DNA of 47,005 bases. Origin: Candidatus Blautia intestinavium (GTDB taxonomy: Bacteria > Bacillota > Clostridia > Lachnospirales > Lachnospiraceae). The DNA lies in the NCBI GenBank assembly GCA_019113745.1, contig DXGV01000015.1, forward strand, positions 1 to 47,005, read 5' to 3'. A program made the translations under genes and the position numbers. The notes beneath the pieces were generated by a model. That model worked only from the letters and a program-made list of their open reading frames with translations, was not told the DNA's origin and ran no database searches. Shown here one piece after another: positions 7,408-13,644 of this stretch. The stretch's first letter is position 1, and every line of letters starts with the position of its first letter.

Positions 7408-9510
7408 TTACATATCGTCTTCCACAGTCAGGTTCGGCTCGCAGCATGCGCAGTCCGGCTCCATGGAGAAGCTGAGATCGCCCAGACTGATGGCTTCGTC
7501 CAGAATAACGGCGTCTTCTTTTCCGAGGGCGCCCGGAATAATGGAGAAGGTATTGGAAATACCATCCTGGCATTCTTTAAACGGAAGCTTCGCTACGGAA
7601 CTTAAAGAAGCTACCGCGCCGTGGCTGTCTCTTCCGTGCATGGGATTTGCGCCTGGCGCGAAGGGTTCTCCTGCCTTACGTCCGTCCGGTGTAGCTCCTG
7701 TATTCTTTCCATATACTACGTTGGAAGTAATGGTCAGAATGGAAGTGGTGGGGATTCCGCCTCTGTATGTCTGCGTGGTTCCCACATAATGCATGAAGTC
7801 TTTTACAATCTTGTACGCGATTTCGTCCACACGGTCGTCGTCGTTTCCGAATTTCGGATAATCGCCCTCTACCTCAAAGTCCACAACAATACCATTTTCA
7901 TCACGGATAGTTTTTACTTTCGCGTACTTGATAGCGGAAAGGGAGTCTGTGATTACAGAAAGTCCCGCAATACCTGTGGCGAACCATCTGGTCACATTTT
8001 TATCGTGAAGAGCCATCTGGATACGCTCGTAGCAGTATTTGTCGTGCATGTAGTGAATGATATTCAGCGCGTTCACATATACGTGGGACAGCCAGCGGCT
8101 CATATCGTTGTAGCGGTCCATAACCTCGTCGTAGTCCAGATACTCGGAAGTGATCGGACGGTATTTCGGTCCCACCTGCTTCTTGGTGATCTCATCCACA
8201 CCGCCGTTGATGGCGTAAAGAAGGCATTTCGCAAGGTTTGCCCGGGCGCCGAAGAACTGCATTTCTTTTCCTACTCTCATGGAAGATACGCAGCAGGCAA
8301 TGGCGTAATCGTCTCCGTGGGTAACTCTCATCAGATCGTCGTTCTCATACTGGATAGAGGAAGACGCAATGGAAGTCTTCGCGCAGAAACGTTTGAAGTT
8401 TTTCGGAAGCCTGGTAGACCACAGTACCGTAAGGTTCGGCTCCGGAGCCGGTCCAAGATTCTCCAGCGTATGAAGATACCGGAAGGACATCTTTGTTACC
8501 ATGCTTCTTCCGTCGATTCCCATTCCGCCGATAGACTCTGTTACCCAGGTAGGATCTCCGGAAAACAGCGCGTTATATTCCGGCGTTCTTGCGAATTTTA
8601 CCAGGCGGAGCTTCATGATAAAGTGATCGATAAATTCCTGGATCTGCTCCTCGGTGAACGTTCCGTTCTTCAGATCTCTTTCCGCATAAATATCAAGGAA
8701 GGTGGAGGTTCGGCCCAGGGACATCGCCGCGCCGTTCTGTTCCTTAATGGCTGCAAGATAACCGAAATACAGCCACTGAATAGCCTCCTGTACATTTGTG
8801 GCAGGTTTGGAAATATCATAGCCGTAAATCGTACCAAGCTGTTTTAATTCTTTAAGAGCCTTGATCTGCTCGGACAGTTCCTCTCTGTTGCGGATAACAT
8901 CCTCGTACATATTGCTTCGTGTTCCGGCCTTCTGCTCTTCTTTATCCTCGATCAGCCTGTCCACGCCGTAAAGCGCCACGCGCCGGTAGTCGCCGATGAT
9001 ACGTCCACGGCCGTAAGCGTCGGGCAGACCTGTAATAATATGGCTGGAGCGGCAGGCGCGCATTTCCGGGGAATATGCGTCAAATACGCCGTCGTTATGT
9101 GTTTTGCGGTACTTTGTATAAAATTCAACGATTTCAGGGTCAACGTGGTATCCGTTGTCTTCGCAGGCTTTCACTGCCATACGGATTCCGCCATTTGGCT
9201 GCAGTGCCCGTTTAAAAGGTTTATCTGTCTGAAATCCGACGATTTTTTCTTTTTCTTTGTTCAGGTATCCCGGTCCATGGGAGGTGATAGTGGAAATGAT
9301 GTGGGTGTCCATGTCCAGAACACCGCCTTTTTTGCGTTCCTCCTCGGACAGCTCCATTACCTGCGCCCATAATTCTTTTGTGGTTTCTGTAGGTCCGGCA
9401 AGAAAAGACTCGTCCCCGTCATAGGGGGTGTAATTTTTCTGGATGAAGTCGCGGACATTAATTTCCTTTTCCCATACGCCTCCTGTGAATGAATCCCATT
9501 CCTGTCTCAT
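7408..9510 (-). CDS. pflB: Pyruvate formate-lyase catalytic chain lacking the C-terminal glycyl-radical domain
   Basis: 700 aa. Formate acetyltransferase converts pyruvate and CoA to formate and acetyl-CoA in anaerobic cytoplasm. The catalytic cysteine pair is at 406-407 ([10 protein letters not shown]), and [17 protein letters not shown] plus the downstream [11 protein letters not shown] are the usual late barrel motifs. The chain ends in [20 protein letters not shown] with no RVSGYAV radical motif; usual full-length enzymes are about 750-760 aa and include it. That motif is supplied by the next gene. The start has AGGAGG eight bases upstream and a promoter at 9572-9599. The Cys-rich acidic tail (CACC) is unusual and could be an interaction or metal site; that is inference. 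Confidence 0.95.
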   Translation of the reverse strand: MRQEWDSFTGGVWEKEINVRDFIQKNYTPYDGDESFLAGPTETTKELWAQVMELSEEERKKGGVLDMDTHIISTITSHGPGYLNKEKEKIVGFQTDKPFKRALQPNGGIRMAVKACEDNGYHVDPEIVEFYTKYRKTHNDGVFDAYSPEMRACRSSHIITGLPDAYGRGRIIGDYRRVALYGVDRLIEDKEEQKAGTRSNMYEDVIRNREELSEQIKALKELKQLGTIYGYDISKPATNVQEAIQWLYFGYLAAIKEQNGAAMSLGRTSTFLDIYAERDLKNGTFTEEQIQEFIDHFIMKLRLVKFARTPEYNALFSGDPTWVTESIGGMGIDGRSMVTKMSFRYLHTLENLGPAPEPNLTVLWSTRLPKNFKRFCAKTSIASSSIQYENDDLMRVTHGDDYAIACCVSSMRVGKEMQFFGARANLAKCLLYAINGGVDEITKKQVGPKYRPITSEYLDYDEVMDRYNDMSRWLSHVYVNALNIIHYMHDKYCYERIQMALHDKNVTRWFATGIAGLSVITDSLSAIKYAKVKTIRDENGIVVDFEVEGDYPKFGNDDDRVDEIAYKIVKDFMHYVGTTQTYRGGIPTTSILTITSNVVYGKNTGATPDGRKAGEPFAPGANPMHGRDSHGAVASLSSVAKLPFKECQDGISNTFSIIPGALGKEDAVILDEAISLGDLSFSMEPDCACCEPNLTVEDDM

Positions 9511-9571
9511 AAGTTTCCTCCTTGGCTTTAATTAAGTGCAGTTATATGTAACTCACATCTTATGCCAACAA

Positions 9572-9599
9572 TATATAGTATATCAGTGGTTTCAGTCAA
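9572..9599 (-). promoter_or_regulatory. Probable promoter of the pfl operon
   Basis: Minus-strand TTGACT (9594-9599) and TATATA (9572-9577) are 16 bp apart; because the -10 region is a TA repeat, 16 to 18 bp spacing is possible. It lies about 60-90 bp upstream of pflB. Confidence 0.55.
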
Positions 9600-9610
9600 G
9601 GTATATATTG

Positions 9611-9772
9611 TACTAATTCAAAAACATAGGCAGGGGGGCAATGTATAAAATTAAATACTTGACAAATTTTGTCACTTATAATCCGATCGACATTCATTTT
9701 GGTGTAGTGTTCATCGTTTTTATGTGCTATTTTTACATAAGTCTATATAATTCTTTATAAATTGCCTTCAAA
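9611..9772. promoter_or_regulatory. Gene-free AT-rich stretch with a TGACAAA dyad
   Basis: The gene-free interval from 9511 to 9811 is AT rich. Besides the pfl promoter it holds the perfect dyad TGACAAA/TTTGTCA with a single central base at 9660-9674, and TGGTGTAGTG at 9700-9709. The dyad could bind a regulator of the pfl operon or be a leftover integrase site. No gene is visible here. Confidence 0.35.
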
Positions 9773-9831
9773 ATGGTGTAGTAATGGTGTAGTAAACATA
9801 ATATTGTTTTTTCATGGTGTAGTAGACATAA
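9773..9831 (+). repeat. Direct repeats ATGGTGTAGTA at the end of the integrase remnant
   Basis: ATGGTGTAGTA occurs at 9773-9783, 9784-9794 and 9814-9824, and the last two extend to ATGGTGTAGTARACATAA (9784-9801 and 9814-9831, 30-bp period). A weaker copy is near 9700. The third copy is inside the last integrase codons. Position beside a tyrosine integrase suggests arm-type binding sites or an old attachment site. Confidence 0.45.
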
Positions 9832-10440
9832 CATTCTCACCTGAGTTCATAACCTTTTTCATTTGTTTAAACACATGTTCGTAATTAATATGTGAATAAA
9901 CATCTAATGTTGTTGATGCCTCTGAATGCCCCATGAGATACTGTAAATATTTTATATCTATACCTTTCTCCATCAAATTTGTACAAAAGGTATGACGGAA
10001 TGTATGAGGGGTAATATATTCAATTTGTCTGTCTGGATTCAATTTGTTATACCTTATTAAAGCACGGTTTGGAGCGTGTTGCCCCTTGTACACTGACGTT
10101 ATATAAGTCATTTTGCTTCCATCCTTTTTATACAGGATTGATGATGATCCACGCATATTGTTCTGTTTTCAAAATCCAGATTTTTTCATTAATCCACAAA
10201 ATTCACTTACCCTCATTCCAGTTCCTAACAGTATTACATAATCATCGTAATATCTGGAGAAATAGAGATCTTTTTAAAAAAATCTAGCCGCCACTTCTGT
10301 TCTTGAATACCTGTTTCTTTTTTGTATTACCCACAATAAAATCAGTAATTTTGAAATCAAAAGGATTTTTAAGGATAACATCGTCTTCATAGGCCAAACG
10401 AAATGCAGGATTAAGAATCCCTTTTCTCCTCGTATTATAT
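9812..10440 (-). pseudogene. Decayed Tn916-type tyrosine integrase
   Basis: Pieces of one integrase appear in order in different minus-strand frames. About 10440-10290 encodes GILNPAFRLAYEDDVILKNP, the end of the core-binding part. About 10270-10190 encodes YYDDYVILLGTGMRVSEFCG with the first catalytic Arg. About 10185 encodes LDFENRTICVDH in another frame. 10156-9812 encodes a 114-codon end with ITPHTFRHTFC, GHSEASTTLDVYSH and the nucleophile Tyr. At least three frameshifts, an internal deletion, and a dispersed repeat (copy C) replacing the stretch before ITPH make it non-functional. The family is that of Tn916-like and related integrative elements. It marks an old integration event next to the pfl operon. 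Confidence 0.85.
10067..10101 (+). repeat. Dispersed repeat, copy C, inside the integrase remnant
   Basis: The sequence GTTTGGAGCGTGTTGCCCC followed by TTGTACACTGACGTTAT matches copy D at 11481-11513 in opposite orientation with few mismatches, and the core of copies A and B. Here it is read through in frame by the integrase fragment (SVYKGQHAPN), in place of the residues that normally link the two catalytic segments. Confidence 0.65.
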
Positions 10441-10488
10441 AGCAGTATAGTAAACAGACCCTCTCCAATGTCTGTTTACTATACTGCT
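10441..10488. repeat. Perfect 18-bp inverted repeat at the integrase/IS110 junction
   Basis: AGCAGTATAGTAAACAGA at 10441-10458 is exactly mirrored at 10471-10488 around a 12-nt loop. No T-run follows on either side, so it is unlikely to be a terminator. It lies where the integrase remnant stops and just before the IS110 remnant. It may be an element end or part of the IS110 left-end RNA. Confidence 0.6.
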
Positions 10489-10491
10489 TGG

Positions 10492-10690
10492 AGATACTGT
10501 AGCCCTAAACAGTATCTAAATCTGTTGCTGGGGAGTGTTCTTATGATCTACGTTGGAATTGATGTTACTAAGGATAAGCATGACTGCTTTATCATTAACT
10601 CAGATGGTGAAGTCCTCTTTCCTGTTTTTATCATTCAGAATAACCGGAATGGATTTCTCTTATTCCCATATGGAAAAGCCTCACCATTAT
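10492..10690 (+). pseudogene. IS110-family transposase, N-terminal remnant with upstream hairpin
   Basis: From ATG at 10543 the reading frame begins MIYVGIDVTKDKHDCFIINS, the typical start of the DEDD (RuvC-like) domain of IS110 transposases, including the first acidic residue in GID. Homology fades after about 42 codons (NNRNGF), and the frame ends near 10728 without the rest of the roughly 400-aa protein. Upstream, AGATACTG (10492-10499) and CAGTATCT (10510-10517) form a perfect hairpin in the region where IS110 elements encode a bridge RNA. This is a truncated, inactive insertion sequence. Confidence 0.75.
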
Positions 10691-10691
10691 A

Positions 10692-10733
10692 CTTTCTTAA
10701 AAAGAAAAAGGGCAGTAGGGATTTTTAATGCCC
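10692..10733 (-). terminator. Intrinsic terminator of the DUF1275 gene
   Basis: Minus-strand stem GGGCA (10729-10733) / TGCCC (10710-10714) is followed by TTTTTCTTTTT. The DUF1275 stop codon lies within the loop. Confidence 0.65.
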
Positions 10734-11459
10734 GGAAGGTTTCTTTTCCACCATATTTTTTTCTGTAGTCAGATCCGCGTGAAGCAGGGCGGCAAAAATA
10801 ACGCCAAAGGGGAGCAGAGTGATCCAGATTGCTTTCCCCACAAAAAGATTGCAGAAGACGGTTCCCACTACCGCGCCGAAAAGAAAATAGAGCAGCATTC
10901 CCAGATGCCGCAGCAATTTTTCCCGGAAAGGCTTTTCTTTATCATGGAAATGCTGCAGCTCCTTGGCAAGCCCCACTCCGATCTGCCGGATATGATTTGT
11001 GGCAAAGGTAGTCGCCACCGGGATTCCTTCCGCCTGGCGGAAAGTGTTGTACTGCATGGATGCAATAAAATTTATCGTTACCTGGGCAATCTGGACAGGT
11101 GCGGATTCTGGCACAAAGCCAAGACAGGCAACCGCAAGCATCTCTATCCCGATCAGCAGGGTGTCCCAGCGCACAGGCAGATGGTGCTTGACCGGATTCG
11201 GTACCAGTTCCGACAGAAAAGCCCCCATAAGATAAGCAGTGATTGGGATCAGGTAATAAAAACCCTCTTCCCATTTCCCGGCTCCCAGCGCCATTCCCAT
11301 CAGAACCACGTTGCCTGTCTGCGCGTTGCAAAATACATTTCCACGCAAAAGATATGTATACGCGCCGAAAAATCCGGCTACCGTCATCAGAGTGTAATAG
11401 ATCCATTTTCGTTCGCACATGAGATAATATCTGTCTCTGGCCTGTACTTTTTTATTCAT
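10725..11459 (-). CDS. DUF1275 (YoaK-type) integral membrane protein
   Basis: 244 aa with about six hydrophobic segments: WIYYTLMTVAGFFGAYTYLL, VVLMGMALGAG, FYYLIPITAYLMGAFLSEL, LIGIEMLAVACLGFV, HLGMLLYFLFGAVVGTVFC and WITLLPFGVIFAALLHA. The conserved QTGNVVLMG motif near residue 48 and the NTFR signature near 138 fit the DUF1275/YoaK family, whose transport substrate is not established. Ribosome site GGAGA lies before the ATG. It stands alone on the minus strand between mobile-DNA remnants, flanked by inverted repeat copies C and D, so the segment could have moved or inverted as a unit. Confidence 0.85.
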   Translation of the reverse strand: MNKKVQARDRYYLMCERKWIYYTLMTVAGFFGAYTYLLRGNVFCNAQTGNVVLMGMALGAGKWEEGFYYLIPITAYLMGAFLSELVPNPVKHHLPVRWDTLLIGIEMLAVACLGFVPESAPVQIAQVTINFIASMQYNTFRQAEGIPVATTFATNHIRQIGVGLAKELQHFHDKEKPFREKLLRHLGMLLYFLFGAVVGTVFCNLFVGKAIWITLLPFGVIFAALLHADLTTEKNMVEKKPSGH

Positions 11460-11480
11460 AATAATTCTCCGTAATTGTCA

Positions 11481-11513
11481 GTGTCAGTATACAAGGGGCA
11501 ACCCGCTCCAAAC
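11481..11513 (-). repeat. Dispersed repeat, copy D
   Basis: Read on the minus strand this is GTTTGGAGCGGGTTGCCCC followed by TTGTATACTGACAC, nearly the same as copy C at 10067-10101 on the plus strand. It lies just upstream of the DUF1275 start, so C and D are inverted repeats about 1.4 kb apart. Confidence 0.65.
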
Positions 11514-11566
11514 TGCATAATTTCAATGATTTTCAGCTTATCCTCAGTCAGCGTATCCCCATCTTT

Positions 11567-11944
11567 TCAGATCATCAACTGGTTTGTCAGCATTTCTCCT
11601 GCAAACACGGCGCAGATCCCTAAAGCAACACTTAAACCCCCATATAAAATGCAGATGCCAAGATTCCCTTGCCTGATCAATCCTTCCGTTTCCAGAGCGA
11701 AAGTGGAAAAGGTGGTAAATCCCCCGCAGATCCCGGTTTTCAGAAATAGGACAAGCCGCGGATCCAGATCATGATTTTTCAGGGCTGCTGCTGTTATTAC
11801 GCCGATCAGAAATGAGCCGAATATATTTATAACAAAAGTTTTTACCGGAAACAGGGTACTTTCATTTACCGGAATCAGACCGATCAGATACCGGCATACC
11901 GACCCGATAAAACCACCCAAACCTACTGCGATACATTCAATCAC
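11567..11944 (-). CDS. crcB: Fluoride exporter CrcB/Fluc
   Basis: 125 aa with four membrane helices, normal for the dimeric Fluc fluoride channel. Family marks are GGFIGSVCRYL near the start, FVINIFGSFLIG (the conserved Asn-Gly helix) and GGFTTFSTFALE with the phenylalanine-box residues. The start is GTG at 11944, six bases after GGAGG; the next residues IECIAVGLGG fit the family. Only one crcB is present here, although many Firmicutes have a tandem pair to form a heterodimer. I looked for a fluoride riboswitch upstream and did not find the GGCGATGG-type core. Confidence 0.93.
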   Translation of the reverse strand: MIECIAVGLGGFIGSVCRYLIGLIPVNESTLFPVKTFVINIFGSFLIGVITAAALKNHDLDPRLVLFLKTGICGGFTTFSTFALETEGLIRQGNLGICILYGGLSVALGICAVFAGEMLTNQLMI

Positions 11945-12063
11945 TGTTCTCCTCCTTCGTTCCTTTTATAGATTCTGCTGTCAGTCCTTTCCTGATTATA
12001 TCATCTTTATTAAAATATGCAAATTTTTCATTCTCCGGAGATAGCATCGATAATCTTTTTATG

Positions 12064-12114
12064 ACAAAAGAAGTGCCATGTCATGGATTGCGGTTCCTGA
12101 CCTGGCACTTCTTT
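12064..12114 (-). terminator. Intrinsic terminator of the Fn3-repeat protein gene
   Basis: AAAGAAGTGCCA (12067-12078) and TGGCACTTCTTT (12103-12114) pair perfectly, and further pairs extend the stem inward. On the minus strand the hairpin runs into TTTTGT. It lies about 30 bp past the stop codon. Confidence 0.75.
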
Positions 12115-12140
12115 GATTTTGGATCACATAATCAGATATT

Positions 12141-13544
12141 TTATCTGCTTGTAGGCGCGCATATATAGGTATATTCTTTAAGCTTTCCACCGGAGAATAC
12201 AACCTTTACCTGCCAAGCATTTGCGTTGGTATAAGTTTTACCTCCATCATAGCTTTGGATATTATATTTACGGAATTTATTTTCCATTTGCTGCTTCGTA
12301 TCTCCTATCTTGACGCCATAAAACTGAACATTTGTGTTACCGCTGTTCTGGATACGGACATATTCATCCTTATACGTTCCATATAATGCATTTAGATTAA
12401 CACCTACTGTCATATTATTCCCGGTATAATACAGACTGGGATATTTGGAGTTTGTACTTTTTTTCATTCCGCCAATATCCGAGATCAATCTCTGCATCTC
12501 CGATCTGGAGACTCCCTGCTGGAAATAATTTTTCATCTCCACAACTTTTCCGGGGATAGAAACGCTCAGACCATTTTTATTATATCCGCCCCAGATAACC
12601 TTTCCGTTCACCCTTCTGTATGCCCGTACCGTGTACGTATATTTCGTTCCTGGTTTTACTGTGGTGTCCGTACAAGCCCATGCGGCTGCACTTCCGTTTT
12701 TTAATGCTTTCCATCCGGAATTTCCTGTCTTCCTGTATACTCTGTACCCGCTTGCCTGAGGAACCTTATTCCAGGTCAGGCGTACTTTTGTGGAAGAAAT
12801 AGTGCTGATTGTACCCAGACGTACCGTCCCCACAGATGTATTGGATGCTTTGGGAATCGTCACTGTCAGTCCTTTTTTATCATATCCGCCCCAGATAACC
12901 TTTCCGTTCACCCTTCTGTATGCCCGTACCGTGTATGTATATTTTGTTCCCGGCTTTACTGTGGTGTCCGTACAAGCCCATGCGGCTGCGCTTCCGTTTT
13001 TTAATGCTTTCCATCCGGAATTTCCTGTCTTCCTGTATACTCTGTATCCGCTTGCCTGAGGAACCTTATTCCAGGTCAGACGTACTTTTTGGGAGGAAAT
13101 ACGATTGACCGCACGCAGCCGCACTGTCCCCACAGATGTATTGGATGCTTTGGGAATCGTCACTGTCAGCCCTTTTTTATCATATCTGCCCCAGATAACT
13201 TTTCCATTTACTCTTCTGTATGCCCGTACCGTGTATGTATATTTCGTTCCCGGCCTCACCGTCGTGTCCGTACATGCCCATGCGGCTACGCTTCCGTTTT
13301 TTAACGCTTTCCAGCCGGAATTTCCTGTCTTCCTGTATACTCTGTACCCGCTTGCCTGAGGAACCTTATTCCAGGTCAGGCGTACTTTTGTGGAGGAAAT
13401 ACGATTGACCGCACGCAGCTGTACTGTTCCCACAGTATTATTTGCGGCAGATACTTCTGCGGCCCCTGATGTGAAAGTCAGACTGCCCAGCAACATCAAA
13501 GCCACAAGGAAAATCGTGCATAAAAACAATTTTTTCTTTTTCAT
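12141..13544 (-). CDS. Secreted protein with three near-identical Fn3-like repeats and a C-terminal domain
   Basis: 467 aa. Residues 1-34 form a signal peptide (KKKK, then LFLCTIFLVALMLLGSLTF, cleavage near SGAAEVSA). Residues 38-337 are three 100-aa units of fibronectin type III character, with KVRLTWNKVPQASGYRVYRK, YTYTVRAYRRVNGKVIWG and IPKASN. They differ by only a few residues. Residues about 340-467 form a different domain (VKIGDTKQQMENKFRKYNIQ), resembling small secreted domains whose role I cannot name. No LPXTG or membrane anchor is visible, so it is probably released or loosely bound. It is a single gene between its terminator and that of the EF-G-like gene. A role in adhesion or glycan contact is only a guess. 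Confidence 0.85.
   Translation of the reverse strand: MKKKKLFLCTIFLVALMLLGSLTFTSGAAEVSAANNTVGTVQLRAVNRISSTKVRLTWNKVPQASGYRVYRKTGNSGWKALKNGSVAAWACTDTTVRPGTKYTYTVRAYRRVNGKVIWGRYDKKGLTVTIPKASNTSVGTVRLRAVNRISSQKVRLTWNKVPQASGYRVYRKTGNSGWKALKNGSAAAWACTDTTVKPGTKYTYTVRAYRRVNGKVIWGGYDKKGLTVTIPKASNTSVGTVRLGTISTISSTKVRLTWNKVPQASGYRVYRKTGNSGWKALKNGSAAAWACTDTTVKPGTKYTYTVRAYRRVNGKVIWGGYNKNGLSVSIPGKVVEMKNYFQQGVSRSEMQRLISDIGGMKKSTNSKYPSLYYTGNNMTVGVNLNALYGTYKDEYVRIQNSGNTNVQFYGVKIGDTKQQMENKFRKYNIQSYDGGKTYTNANAWQVKVVFSGGKLKEYTYICAPTSR
12534..13433 (-). repeat. Three tandem 300-bp coding repeats
   Basis: Units at 13134-13433, 12834-13133 and 12534-12833 are each exactly 300 bp (100 codons) and nearly identical at the DNA level, including synonymous sites. 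This implies recent duplication or ongoing homogenisation and makes copy number prone to change. Confidence 0.9.
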
Positions 13545-13563
13545 AACATTTCTCCTTTCATAG

Positions 13564-13612
13564 CAAAAAGAGACAGTGAATCTTTTCTATGCCAAAATCT
13601 AACTGTCTCTTT
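13564..13612 (-). terminator. Intrinsic terminator of the EF-G-like gene
   Basis: ACTGTCTCTTT (13602-13612) and AAAGAGACAGT (13567-13577) pair perfectly; the minus-strand transcript ends in CTTTTTGC. It lies about 35 bp past the stop codon. Confidence 0.75.
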
Positions 13613-13644
13613 CTACTTATTCTTTTCTATTTATCTTGTTTCAC

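Noticed and set aside
7621-8847. A 408-codon plus-strand frame, and a 338-codon one at 34134-35150.
   Set aside because: They are antisense to pflB and to the phosphofructokinase gene respectively; no ribosome site or recognisable domain.
9659-9682. TTGACA followed by TATAAT on the plus strand as a promoter.
   Set aside because: The spacing is only 12 bp, too short for a sigma-70 promoter, and no plus-strand gene follows; the TGACAAA dyad is kept as a possible operator.
11945-12063. Possible fluoride riboswitch ahead of crcB.
   Set aside because: The leader was read on the minus strand and lacks the conserved GGCGATGG core and pseudoknot partners of the crcB motif.
12141-13544. Tandem 300-bp repeats read as a CRISPR-like array.
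   Set aside because: The repeats are contiguous coding units in one frame of a secreted protein, with no spacers and no cas genes.
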